64,000 bases of DNA. It comes from Scatomonas sp963928055 (GTDB taxonomy: Bacteria; Bacillota; Clostridia; Lachnospirales; Lachnospiraceae). The notes beneath the pieces were generated by a model. It saw nothing but the letters and a program-made list of their open reading frames with translations, made no database searches and was not told where the DNA came from. Below, one piece after another: positions 25,526-33,874 of this stretch (its first letter is position 1; every line of letters begins with the position of its first letter). The stretch lies in NCBI GenBank assembly GCA_963928055.1, contig CAWVDN010000002.1, forward strand, positions 310,001 to 374,000. Reading direction: 5' to 3'. Position numbers and translations under genes: made by a program.

Positions 25526-26722
25526 TTATTCCTGTAACAGCCAGTCGGCAATATCATAAATTTCAATCCCCTCATAACTATATTTCGGATGTCGTGTCCG
25601 GGCAATAATCATTTTGGGATAAGCATCCCGAATTTGCAGTAACGGCTGGCTCTCCCTTTCAAGCGTTTTCGGATCTGAAATATTGTCACTGACCTGAATA
25701 TATATTTTTTCGTCTCCTTTTTGTGCTACAAAATCGATTTCCTTTTGATACAACTTCCCCACGTATACATCATATTCCCTGCGAAGCAATTCGATACAAA
25801 CCATGTTCTCATATACTCTGCCATAATCTATATTTCTGCTCCCAAGAACAGCATACCGGATACCTGTATCACACAGATAAAATTTTTCAGAACTTTCCAA
25901 GTATTTCTTTCCACGAATATCATATCGTTTAATATCGTAAAAAACAAAGGCGTTGCACAAATACTTGATATATTTGCCAACCGTTACGTGATTGGTGATT
26001 GTCTTATTCGCTGTAAGGAGCTGGCTGACCTTATTCGGAGAAGTCAGATTGCTGATATTGTCCATAAGGAACTCGCTTAGCCGCTGTAGAACCAATGTGT
26101 CCGGCAACGAATACTTCTGCACAAGATCTCTTGTGACGATCGTTTCATAGACCTCCTTGATATAGCGGATTCTATCTGCTTCTGTTTTATAAACGTAAGA
26201 GCCTGCCAATCCTCCCCTTAAGGAATAAGCCTCAAACAAATTCTCTTTATCATCCGTTTCATCATAATACCGACAGTATTCCCGAAAACTGAAAGGGAAC
26301 ACATGAATCTCAATATAACGTCCGGTAAATAGAGTTGCCAGATCCGCACTCAGCAAAAATGCGTTGGAGCCTGTAACATAAATATCATATTTTCGCTTCG
26401 AGTAAAGACTGTTGACCGCCAGCTCAAAACTCGGACACATTTGAACTTCATCCACAAAAAGATAGTTTGTTTTTCCTGCTTGATAATGTTCTTCTACATA
26501 CGCATGAAACGAATGATATTCTTTGAGATTTTCATAGGCCATATCCATAAAATCAATAAAAATGATATTGATATTTTCAAAATGACCTTTTAAATACTCG
26601 ATGTATGCCCTCATCAATTCTGATTTTCCCGACCGGCGGATACCAGTAATAATTTTAATGTCCGGAGTTTGATTTAGCTCGATGATCCTGTTCAGATACT
26701 CCGTTCTCGTTATTATTTTCAT
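25526..26722 (-). CDS. AAA (AAA_14) ATPase with DUF4143 domain
   Basis: 398 residues. Walker A GIRRSGKSELM near 33-43 and Walker B YLFVDEVQ near 90 lie in the AAA_14 half. The C-terminal DUF4143 half (about 200-398) ends in a nuclease-like strand region (KLYQKEIDFVAQKGDEKIYIQV) with the D...E/Q-x-K pattern of PD-(D/E)XK folds. The family is common in mobile islands; the function is not settled. The start at 26722 has GGAGG 6 nt upstream. Confidence 0.88.
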   Translation of the reverse strand: MKIITRTEYLNRIIELNQTPDIKIITGIRRSGKSELMRAYIEYLKGHFENINIIFIDFMDMAYENLKEYHSFHAYVEEHYQAGKTNYLFVDEVQMCPSFELAVNSLYSKRKYDIYVTGSNAFLLSADLATLFTGRYIEIHVFPFSFREYCRYYDETDDKENLFEAYSLRGGLAGSYVYKTEADRIRYIKEVYETIVTRDLVQKYSLPDTLVLQRLSEFLMDNISNLTSPNKVSQLLTANKTITNHVTVGKYIKYLCNAFVFYDIKRYDIRGKKYLESSEKFYLCDTGIRYAVLGSRNIDYGRVYENMVCIELLRREYDVYVGKLYQKEIDFVAQKGDEKIYIQVSDNISDPKTLERESQPLLQIRDAYPKMIIARTRHPKYSYEGIEIYDIADWLLQE

Positions 26723-26879
26723 ATGCGCCTCCGCTTTCAAAAAATGAATATTTTTATTTTTTTGAAACCACTCTTGGGATTTATTATACGATCATCAGAT
26801 AGTATATGCAAGCAGCCGATTTCAAAACTGAAAATTTTTTATTTTTTTGAAAGCAGGCAAAAGCTAAATATCTGCTGTT
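26723..26879. other. AT-rich upstream region with a 17-bp direct repeat
   Basis: TTTTTATTTTTTTGAAA occurs at 26751-26767 and 26836-26852, upstream of the ATPase gene. It may be a binding site or an UP-like element. No gene is seen. Confidence 0.4.
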
Positions 26880-27044
26880 TTATACTTGTTTCAGCACCTC
26901 CCCCATGTCCCCATCTATACAAACAGACCGCTCCCCAATCACCCTTGGCGCCCAGGCTTCCCCCAGATTGACGCAGGCGTACACCGCCTTCGGATTCCGG
27001 TATGTCATCCGCCAGAAGGGATACTTGATAATGACTGGGATGTT
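26880..27044 (-). pseudogene. C-terminal remnant of a second SirTM-type sirtuin gene
   Basis: The 50-odd residues IIKYPFWRMTYRNPKAVYAC to SVCIDGDMGEVLKQV match the end of the intact sirtuin at 28477 (IIKYPFWRMTRQNPKAVYAC to SICIDGDIGTLLK). Everything upstream, including the NAD site, is missing. The remnant lies between the two ATPase genes, suggesting that an ancestral sirtuin-ATPase unit was duplicated and decayed. Confidence 0.8.
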
Positions 27045-27074
27045 ATGTTTATTGCGCGCCATATTTTTACATAA

Positions 27075-28349
27075 TCAATCCTTCAAACAGCCAATCGGAA
27101 CTACATATACTCCGTCCGGCCTTCTGTACGCATAGTCCCCGACCCCAATTAGAACCATCAAAAAAGAAGGGGCTTTCATTTTGGTTATATCAATTTTATC
27201 CTTTAGGATCTTAAGATTTTCTGCACCTTCCTCTATCAGTTTATCTCCGCCAAGCTTTATTTCGATCAAGCCATAAGATCCATTTCTCAAATGAACCACC
27301 GCATCGCATTCTAATCCTGTTTTATCCCGGAAATGATATACTTTTCCATTCAACGCATCCGCAAAGACCCGTAAATCTCTGATGCACATCGTTTCAAAAA
27401 ACAACCCAAACGTATTCAGGTCTCCGATCAGATCCTGGGGACCTAATCCCAGTGCTGCAACTGCAATGGAAGGATCCACAAAATATCGGGTATTTGAAGT
27501 TCGGATTGCTGTTTTAGAGCGAAGATTCGGATTCCATGCCTCCATTTCCTCAACTACGAATATTTTTTGCAATGCGTTGATATAAGAATATACCGTGTCT
27601 GTGTCAAGAGATTCCGCATCATTCGTCATAATATCGTTCTTAAGCAAGGTATTTGTTGCCTGTGAGCCCTGGTTTCTGGCATAAGAGCGCATGAGCCGTT
27701 TTACTCGCTCTGGATTTCTAGTAATTCCATCAGCTCTGGAAATATCTGATTTCACTACCGCGTCATAATAGTCAAAAGCCTGTTCAAGAGCGACTTCTCC
27801 TTCCAGATCGGTTGCCCGTGGCCAGCCGCCACGGCACACCAAAAAGGCCAACTGATTCAGATCAAGCGGATTTTCGCCTTCAATCTGTTCCGGCGTCTCA
27901 AAAAGAGCTCCTAAGCTCACCTCACCAGTCGAGTCCAGAGATTCATACAAACTCATCGGACGCATCAAGATCCACGAGAAGCGTCCTGTTCCGGTATGAT
28001 GAATATGCTCATAGGAAGCGGGGACTGCTGAGCCTGTTAAAATAAACTGTCCCATTTCATCCCTGTGATCGACCTCAAATCTGACGGCATCCCACAACTT
28101 CGGCGCAATTTGCCATTCATCAAGCAATCGAGGGCTTTTTCCCTTCAGAAGTCTCCCCGGACTGATTTCTGCCATTGTAAGATTTTGTTGTTCTTTTTCT
28201 GGATCTGCCATATAAAGAATACTGCCGGCAATCTGCTCAGCCGTTGTTGTTTTTCCGCACCATTTAGGCCCTTCAATCAAAACAGCGCCTTTTCCAAGCA
28301 GACGCTTTTTTAAGATTTTGTCTGCAATTCTTGCCTTATATTTTTTCAT
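27075..28349 (-). CDS. AAA (AAA_14) ATPase with DUF4143 domain
   Basis: 424 residues with Walker A GPKWCGKTTTA (27-37), Walker B RLLDEWQ (about 74-80) and sensor FILTGSA. The C-terminal DUF4143 half includes a PD-(D/E)XK-like block (TGLECDAVVHLRNGSYGLIE, IKLGG). It is a separate branch from the ATPase at 25526. The start has GGAGG upstream. A four-unit 23-bp repeat array begins 66 bp before it. Confidence 0.9.
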   Translation of the reverse strand: MKKYKARIADKILKKRLLGKGAVLIEGPKWCGKTTTAEQIAGSILYMADPEKEQQNLTMAEISPGRLLKGKSPRLLDEWQIAPKLWDAVRFEVDHRDEMGQFILTGSAVPASYEHIHHTGTGRFSWILMRPMSLYESLDSTGEVSLGALFETPEQIEGENPLDLNQLAFLVCRGGWPRATDLEGEVALEQAFDYYDAVVKSDISRADGITRNPERVKRLMRSYARNQGSQATNTLLKNDIMTNDAESLDTDTVYSYINALQKIFVVEEMEAWNPNLRSKTAIRTSNTRYFVDPSIAVAALGLGPQDLIGDLNTFGLFFETMCIRDLRVFADALNGKVYHFRDKTGLECDAVVHLRNGSYGLIEIKLGGDKLIEEGAENLKILKDKIDITKMKAPSFLMVLIGVGDYAYRRPDGVYVVPIGCLKD

Positions 28350-28414
28350 TTAACTTGCGCCTCCTTCCATGTACTATATTTATATTTTCTTCTGTTTTTC
28401 TAAAAACATACCCC

Positions 28415-28506
28415 TTTTTCGGCAGTTTGGCAAGTATTTTATCTGCATTTTGTCCATTAATTTTTCGGTATTTTGGTTATTTATTTTTCGGCATTTTGGC
28501 TTCGCT
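28415..28506 (-). repeat. Four tandem 23-bp repeats upstream of the DUF4143 ATPase
   Basis: Units begin at 28415, 28438, 28461 and 28484, exactly 23 bp apart, with core TTTTTCGGCATTTTGGC; the unit at 28438 is degenerate. The array overlaps the sirtuin stop region and precedes the ATPase gene. The fixed period suggests an iteron-like binding site. Confidence 0.75.
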
Positions 28507-29370
28507 TCCATTTTTTAGTAGGGTCCCAATATCCCCATCGATACAGATAGACCGATCCGTGATCTCCTTTGGCGCATATGCCTCCCCATAATTGACGCAG
28601 GCGTACACTGCTTTCGGATTCTGCCGTGTCATTCTCCAGAAAGGATACTTGATGATACCCGGGGTATTGCCGCCTACGCCCAGTTCCAGAAAAAGAATAC
28701 GCTCTCCTTCGCGGCGGCGAAGGAAGTCCTCATACCGACGGGCGGCGGCGTGCCAGCCGTCATCTTCCACAAAAGTGTCGTCCGCCCGCAGGTTCATGGA
28801 CATGGGGGCGCCGCAGACCGGGCAGTACGGCACCAGTTCGGCGGGGATTTTCATGTCTTTCTGCTCGGCCAGCATCTTCCTGACAATGACTTCGTTGTCA
28901 TAGGTCTTTGGGTGGCAGGGCTTGGAGCACTGCCACAAACCATAATCACCCTGGGTATAGAACAGTCGATGCCTGTCAAACCCGGCCTTCTGAAACTGGT
29001 GATCCACATTGGTTGTGAGGACAAAATAGTCTTTCTCCTGCACGAGCTGGAACAGGTCACTGTACACCGGCTTCGGCGCGTCCAAATAACGGTTGATGTA
29101 AATATACCGGCTCCAATACGCCCAGTGTTCTTCCAGACTGTTAAAGGGATAGAATCCGCCGGAATACATATCACGGAAACCGTACCTGGCGATAAAATCC
29201 CCGAAATATTTCTGAAAGCGTTTGCCGGTATAGGTAAACCCGGCGGAAGCGGAAAGCCCGGCTCCTGCGCCGATCACCACCGCGTCCGCCGTATTCAGTT
29301 CTTCTTTCAGACGGGATATTTTATCGTAACAGCCGTCGGTAGATTTCATAGTCGCTGTCTTTGAATACAT
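28477..29370 (-). CDS. Class M sirtuin (SirTM-type), protein ADP-ribosyltransferase candidate
   Basis: 297 residues. The NAD site is GAGAGLSASAGF (34-45). The usual catalytic His region reads TTNVDHQFQ (119-127), the SirTM signature. Zinc cysteines are C148, C152, C183 and C186. Characterised SirTM enzymes ADP-ribosylate lipoylated GcvH-like proteins, and a partner macrodomain removes the mark. Here the macrodomain gene is directly upstream, but no gcvH-L or lplA is seen. ATG 29370 has AGGTGATCTTC before it and overlaps the macrodomain gene by 50 nt. Confidence 0.9.
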   Translation of the reverse strand: MYSKTATMKSTDGCYDKISRLKEELNTADAVVIGAGAGLSASAGFTYTGKRFQKYFGDFIARYGFRDMYSGGFYPFNSLEEHWAYWSRYIYINRYLDAPKPVYSDLFQLVQEKDYFVLTTNVDHQFQKAGFDRHRLFYTQGDYGLWQCSKPCHPKTYDNEVIVRKMLAEQKDMKIPAELVPYCPVCGAPMSMNLRADDTFVEDDGWHAAARRYEDFLRRREGERILFLELGVGGNTPGIIKYPFWRMTRQNPKAVYACVNYGEAYAPKEITDRSICIDGDIGTLLKNGSEAKMPKNK

Positions 29371-30094
29371 TGAAGATCACCTCGATTTTATCCGGATTTC
29401 GCTGCTGCCATTCCCGAACTGTCCCGATAGCGATCTCTGCGGCCAGTTCAGCCGGAAAATGAAACTCACCGGTGGAGATACAGCAGAAAGCCACGCTGCG
29501 CAGGCCATGTTCCGCCGCCAGTTCCAGGCAGGAACGGTAACAGCCTGCCAGCAGTTCCCGGTCTGTTCCGGCGACGCTGCCGTAAATGATCGGCCCTACG
29601 GTGTGCAGCACATACTGGCAGGGCAGGTTATAAGCTTTTGTGATTTTTGCATGGCCGGTTTCTTCCTCATGCCCCTGCCTCTGCATCATTTCGAAACATT
29701 CTAACCGCAGCTGAACGCCCGCATAGGTGTGGATGACGTTGTCAATACAGCCGTGACAAGGCGCGAAGCAGCCCAGCATCTGACGGTTTGCCGCGTTGAC
29801 GATGGCGTCTGCAGCCAGCGTGGTAATGTCGCCCTGCCAGAGATACAGGCCGGGGCATACCGGCGTCAGGTCTTGCAGCCTCGTGACACCCCGTTCCGCA
29901 AGGCGCTCCTGCAGATACGCGTCCTGTACGGCTAAAAATTCCGCGCTGGCCGGGACCGGCGGGCGCACATTCATCAGGCTCCGCAGAAGCCTTCGTTTTT
30001 CTGAAAGGGCATCCGGCATGCGGATGTCGGCATATTCTTTGCGCTCTGCCAGCAGGCAGCGGAGCAGATAGTCCAATCTCTCGTCCTGGGTCAT
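29321..30094 (-). CDS. Zinc-containing macrodomain protein, ADP-ribose hydrolase
   Basis: 257 residues: a helical N-terminal extension (1-75) and a macrodomain with GDIT, AIVNAANRQML (98-108) and the zinc motif CFAPCHGC (109-116), then the loop CCISTGEFHFP. Zn-macrodomains linked to SirTM hydrolyse protein ADP-ribose, so the two genes should write and erase the same mark. ATG 30094 lies 7 nt after AGGAGG; 30097 is also possible. Confidence 0.92.
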   Translation of the reverse strand: MTQDERLDYLLRCLLAERKEYADIRMPDALSEKRRLLRSLMNVRPPVPASAEFLAVQDAYLQERLAERGVTRLQDLTPVCPGLYLWQGDITTLAADAIVNAANRQMLGCFAPCHGCIDNVIHTYAGVQLRLECFEMMQRQGHEEETGHAKITKAYNLPCQYVLHTVGPIIYGSVAGTDRELLAGCYRSCLELAAEHGLRSVAFCCISTGEFHFPAELAAEIAIGTVREWQQRNPDKIEVIFNVFKDSDYEIYRRLLR

Positions 30095-30204
30095 CATACT
30101 ACCTCCTGATTTTGAATATAGGTTTTGGAGATTGCAATTTTTATCTTGCAAGATTACAATAAGTCCGTAATCACCAATTGTAAAGTAAGCACTTTATTGT
30201 ACCG

Positions 30205-30224
30205 TAGTTACCAAAAGGATACTA
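30205..30224. promoter_or_regulatory. Probable HxlR operator between macrodomain and hxlR genes
   Basis: TAGTTACC-AAAA-GGATACTA is an imperfect 8+8 palindrome 20 bp before the HxlR start. HxlR/YodB-type regulators use sites of the TACTN..AGTA kind. It could control both divergent genes. Confidence 0.5.
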
Positions 30225-30244
30225 TTGAAAGAGGAAGTGATCTC

Positions 30245-30577
30245 ATGCAGCAAGCCAAAGAATTACCCGCCTGCCCGGTAGAAACAACGCTCATGCTGAT
30301 TGGCGACAAATGGAAAGTCCTGATCCTGCGCGACCTGATGCCCGGAACAAAGCGGTTTGGAGAGTTAAAGAAGTCCATCGGCAATGTGTCACAAAAAGTG
30401 TTGACCGCCCAGCTTCGGGATATGGAAGTAAAGGGCCTTGTCCATCGCCATGTGTACGCAGAGGTACCGCCGCGGGTGGAATACAGTCTGACAGACCTGG
30501 GAAAAAGCCTGAAACCGATCCTGGATGCCATGTGGACATGGGGTGAAGGCTACAAAGCGCAAAACAGTAACAGTTAA
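30245..30577 (+). CDS. HxlR-family transcriptional regulator
   Basis: 110 residues with a conserved N-terminal cysteine (PACPVETTLMLIGDKWKVLI) and a winged helix (RFGELKKSIGNVSQKVLTAQ, then PPRVEYSLTDLGKSL). Members sense thiol-reactive or quinone stress through this Cys. The start at 30245 has AGAGGAAG upstream. It is divergent from the macrodomain-sirtuin pair and followed by a strong terminator. Confidence 0.92.
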   Translation: MQQAKELPACPVETTLMLIGDKWKVLILRDLMPGTKRFGELKKSIGNVSQKVLTAQLRDMEVKGLVHRHVYAEVPPRVEYSLTDLGKSLKPILDAMWTWGEGYKAQNSNS

Positions 30578-30608
30578 AGAAAACGGAGCAGAATCTGCTC
30601 CGTTTTCT
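30578..30608 (+). terminator. Rho-independent terminator of the HxlR gene
   Basis: AGAAAACGGAGCAG and CTGCTCCGTTTTCT form a perfect 14-bp stem with a 3-nt loop just after the stop; the T-rich part is inside the stem end. Confidence 0.75.
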
Positions 30609-30755
30609 TGGAATAGCAGGCGGTTGCCTATCAAATTCTTATGTTGCTTTACGGCACATAAATATTTCCTCAGGGCACATTTATCTGCTGTATTTTCTCC
30701 TGCGGCTGTAAAGGACCGTGCCGGTCAGGACAGCGTAGCCGCTTTCTCCCGCGGT

Positions 30756-31385
30756 TTACCGGATAAAATGCGTTACTACCATTTTCTCGCGCTCCGGCAG
30801 CCCCAACTGTTCTTTTCCAAGGGCAATGCTCCTCATCAAAAATACCATGTTCCGTGCCAGCGTCCGCATGGTCTGTTTTCCCTCTTCGTCCATCTCAGCT
30901 TCCCCCTCCAGCCTGCCGTGAATGCTGTTCCAGTACTGGCTGGAGACAATGGGCATATTGGAAATAGTGAAGTATTTATTCAGCTCGTCAAAGGTCGCGG
31001 AGCACCCTCCCCTTCTGGCACAGACCAGACTGGCCCCCACCTTCATCGTCTTATCGAAAGACGTACTGTAAAACAGCCGGTCCAGACAGGCGATCAGCGT
31101 GGCGTTGGCGGAAGCATAGTAGACAGGGCTGGCCGCCACCAGACCGTCCGCCGCCTCAAATTCCGGCGCCAGCTCATTGACGATATCGTCGAAAACGCAT
31201 TTTCCTTTTTCCGCGCAGCTTCCGCAGGCAATACAGCCCCGCACGTCCATACGGCCGATCTGTACTGTTTTCGTCTCCACGCCGTTCTGCGCGAATACGC
31301 TTTCCATTTCACGGATCGCGATGGATGTATTCCCGTTTTCGCGCGGGCTCCCGTTGAGGATCAGCACCTTCAATTTCTCTGCCAT
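30756..31385 (-). CDS. Flavodoxin-like NAD(P)H oxidoreductase
   Basis: 209 residues: FMN-binding NGSPRENGNTS (11-21), a cysteine cluster CIACGSCAEKGKC (51-63) that may hold an iron-sulfur centre, and AASPVYYASANATLIACLDR. It resembles iron-sulfur flavoproteins and quinone/azo reductases. AGGAGG precedes ATG 31385. Its substrate is unknown. Confidence 0.9.
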   Translation of the reverse strand: MAEKLKVLILNGSPRENGNTSIAIREMESVFAQNGVETKTVQIGRMDVRGCIACGSCAEKGKCVFDDIVNELAPEFEAADGLVAASPVYYASANATLIACLDRLFYSTSFDKTMKVGASLVCARRGGCSATFDELNKYFTISNMPIVSSQYWNSIHGRLEGEAEMDEEGKQTMRTLARNMVFLMRSIALGKEQLGLPEREKMVVTHFIR

Positions 31386-31475
31386 AAAAAACCTCCTGCA
31401 ATCATTATGTTATCATGTACTTACTGCCTCTTCCTCTGCCTCGATTTCCCTGTTTCATTTCCTAAATTGTACGCG

Positions 31476-31528
31476 GAAACAGCCAGAAAATCAATCGCAA
31501 AAAATAGGATCGATTGTCTGGCTGTTTC
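31476..31528 (-). terminator. Long hairpin, probably the displaced terminator of the phosphatase operon
   Basis: GAAACAGCCAGA...TCAATCG and CGATTG..TCTGGCTGTTTC pair over 18 bases with a small bulge. It follows the IS200 copy and was probably the 3-prime terminator of the 32308-36094 genes before the IS inserted. Confidence 0.5.
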
Positions 31529-31549
31529 TGGTCTTGAAATTCTAAAAGT

Positions 31550-32345
31550 CAAGACCACCCGCTTAGCGGGTGGCTTGTTCTGCCCCTATAAGGGGCTATT
31601 ACCTGCTTGCGCCTGGAAGGCGCACCGAAGGCCTGCCAACTGCACCACATTCTCAGCTGCCCCTTTCAGGGGCATTTTCAGTGCTTCCTTATTCCGGCAC
31701 AGCCCCAAAAGGGGCTTGCTGGTTTGCTTTGTTTTCCTACTACCACTCCAAGTGGTTTATTTCTTGTTTTTCTTCACCGGCTCACCCGTAAACGGGTCAA
31801 TATACTCTACGAACGACATCTGATCATATTCTAAATCCTCTTTTAGTTGATTCTGTATATACGTTTTGATTGCAGATGTATTTTTCCCTACAGTATCTAC
31901 ATAATATCCCCGACACCAAAAATGCCTGTTTCCATACTTGTACTTTAAATTCGCATGCTTTTCAAATATCATCAACGAACTTTTCCCTTTTAAGTACCCT
32001 ACAATTTCTGATACTGAATATTTCGGTGGGATTCTTACCAGCATATGGATATGATCGCTACAGCATTCTGCCTCGATAATTTCTATTCCTTTTCTTTTAC
32101 ATAATGTTCCCAGTATTTGTCCCACATCCGCTTTTATGTCTTTATAGATTACTTGACGGCGATACTTTGGTGCAAAAACAATATGATACTTGCATTCCCA
32201 TTTTGTATGAGCTAAACTGTTTTTGTCCATTCTTTGGACCTCCTGTGCTATTTTATTTGTGGTTTGCAGACCCACTTTTATTCTAGCACAGGAGCTCATA
32301 CTTACATCTAAAGATCTGCCCTCCCCCTGCATAGCAGGGGGTTTA
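31550..32345 (-). mobile_element. IS200-type element
   Basis: One HUH transposase is flanked by sub-terminal hairpins instead of inverted repeats: CCACCCGCT/AGCGGGTGG at 31555-31573 and CCCCCTGC/GCAGGGGG at 32323-32341. The stretch 31550-31756 holds further small hairpins (TGCCCCT..AGGGGCA, AGCCCC..GGGGCT) and no gene. Boundaries are approximate. Confidence 0.85.
31757..32230 (-). CDS. tnpA: IS200/IS605-family transposase TnpA
   Basis: 157 residues from ATG 32230 with AGGAGG upstream; a longer open frame above has no ribosome site. It starts KWECKYHIVFAPKYRRQVIY, has the HUH motif CCSDHIHMLVR and a catalytic tyrosine in WCRGYYVDTVGKN. It catalyses single-strand peel-and-paste transposition. 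Complete. Confidence 0.93.
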   Translation of the reverse strand: MDKNSLAHTKWECKYHIVFAPKYRRQVIYKDIKADVGQILGTLCKRKGIEIIEAECCSDHIHMLVRIPPKYSVSEIVGYLKGKSSLMIFEKHANLKYKYGNRHFWCRGYYVDTVGKNTSAIKTYIQNQLKEDLEYDQMSFVEYIDPFTGEPVKKNKK

Positions 32346-32895
32346 TTTTTACTGTGACACAATCATAGCGGAGCACCGCGCAGTTGGGCACCCCAAAAGC
32401 GGCGTACTCCGCGTTTGTCATTTCAAAGAAATAGGACCGGACCACCCGGGCGATCCCGTTGTGGGCTACCAGGATATAGGTCTTCCGATCTGCTTCCTCC
32501 CGGATCTCATCCAGCAGATTGTAGATTCTCTGGGCCAGGTGCAGCATGGATTCCCCGCCCTCATACCGGCAGCAGAAATCCTCCTTGGCTTTCCGGAATT
32601 CCAGGCCATCCCGGGCGGTGGATTCCCATTTCCCGAAATTCTGCTCTTTCAGCCTGGGCTCCAGCCGTACCGGTATCCCGGTGATCTCGGAAATATGCCG
32701 GGCGGTTTCCGCCGCCCGGATCAGCGGGGAAGCCAGGATCTCATCTGCCCGGATCCCCTCCGCCAGAATTTTCTTTCCGGTTTCTATGGCCTGCTGATGG
32801 CCCAGGGGCGTCAATGCAATATCCGTGGCCCCGCAGATCTTATTTTCCACATTCCACACGGTCTGCCCGTGACGGACAAAATAGACGCAGCCCAT
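32308..32895 (-). CDS. Histidine phosphatase family protein, tail replaced by IS200 end
   Basis: 195 residues of the phosphoglycerate-mutase-like fold: catalytic FVRHGQTVWN (6-15), ASPLIRAAETA, E in LKEQNFGKWE and the second His in LVAHNGIARVV. It resembles alpha-ribazole or broad-specificity phosphatases. After DCVTVK the last 12 residues or so are encoded by the IS200 right end, so a few native residues and the stop were replaced. All catalytic residues remain. It follows the NifX-SlyD gene by 6 nt. Confidence 0.88.
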   Translation of the reverse strand: MGCVYFVRHGQTVWNVENKICGATDIALTPLGHQQAIETGKKILAEGIRADEILASPLIRAAETARHISEITGIPVRLEPRLKEQNFGKWESTARDGLEFRKAKEDFCCRYEGGESMLHLAQRIYNLLDEIREEADRKTYILVAHNGIARVVRSYFFEMTNAEYAAFGVPNCAVLRYDCVTVKINPLLCRGRADL

Positions 32896-32901
32896 GATCT
32901 T

Positions 32902-33762
32902 TTACCGAACCTCTACCAGTTCAATGCGGAAGTTCAGTTCCTTTCCTGCCATCTCGTGGTTGGCGTCCAGAGTGATGGTGGTCTCGTCCTTGGCGGTCAC
33001 TTTCACCGGAAAAGGCTGACCGTACTGATTGGACAGATACGCCTGCTGCCCTACTTCCAGGTTCTCGGATCCCGGCAGCTGCGCCATCTCGATGTGCAGG
33101 ATAGCGTTGGGATCCGGCATGCCGTAGGCTTCTTCCGGCATCAGGTGTACATCTACCACCTGACCTACTTCCATATCGGCTACCGCGGCGTCAAACCCAC
33201 GGATCATCTGTCCGGCGCCGCAGACAAATTCCAGGGGTTCTCCCCGGTCATAGGAAGAATCGAACTGGGTGCCGTCGTTGAAGGTGCCCCGGTAATGGGT
33301 ACGGCAGGTCTTTCCCACATTTTTCCCGGTCAGGGCCGGCTGGGAACCACAGCCTCCTCCGCAGCTGTCCCCGCATCCACCGCCGCAGGAATGGCTTTCC
33401 TCGTGATCGCCGCAGCTGTGGCCTTCTTCATGGTGGTGATCGCAGTTGGCTCCTGTGGAAACCAGTTCTCCTTTCAGGTATGCTTCCACTGCCTGGTCCG
33501 CGTCTCCCTGGGCTCCGGAGCAAAGCTCCACCCCGGCATCCGCCAGAGCTGCCTGAGCTCCTCCGCCGATGCCGCCGCAGATCAGAACGTCCACAGACTG
33601 GCCTGCCAGCAATCCTGCCAGGGCTCCGTGTCCGGTTCCGTTGGAACTGATGACTTCACTGGAGACCACCTGGTTGTCTTCTACTTCATATACCTTAAAA
33701 AACTCCGTCTTTCCAAAGTGCTGAAAAATATTTCCGTTATCGTAGGTTACTGCTATCTTCAT
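32902..33762 (-). CDS. NifX/NifB-type domain - Cys/His linker - SlyD-like FKBP fusion
   Basis: 286 residues in three parts. Residues 1-104 are a dinitrogenase iron-molybdenum cofactor (NifX/NafY-like) domain (NGNIFQHFGKTEFFKVYEVE, LICGGIGGGAQAAL). Residues 105-145 form a metal-binding linker rich in His and Cys (DHHHEEGHSCGDHEESHSCG). Residues 147-286 are a SlyD-type peptidyl-prolyl isomerase (TCRTHYRGTFNDGTQFDSSY, then MPEEAYGMPDPNAI). SlyD proteins chaperone metalloenzymes; the fusion suggests one protein for metal/cofactor handling and folding. No nif genes are near. Confidence 0.9.
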   Translation of the reverse strand: MKIAVTYDNGNIFQHFGKTEFFKVYEVEDNQVVSSEVISSNGTGHGALAGLLAGQSVDVLICGGIGGGAQAALADAGVELCSGAQGDADQAVEAYLKGELVSTGANCDHHHEEGHSCGDHEESHSCGGGCGDSCGGGCGSQPALTGKNVGKTCRTHYRGTFNDGTQFDSSYDRGEPLEFVCGAGQMIRGFDAAVADMEVGQVVDVHLMPEEAYGMPDPNAILHIEMAQLPGSENLEVGQQAYLSNQYGQPFPVKVTAKDETTITLDANHEMAGKELNFRIELVEVR

Positions 33763-33874
33763 CTTGTATCCTCCTGTTTATGTTCCAGCCTGCCGTGGCA
33801 GGTTTGAAATCCTCCGCCTAGTGTACCATTAATCGCACCGGGAGTGCAACCGGGAAATGCGATTTTCATTCGCC

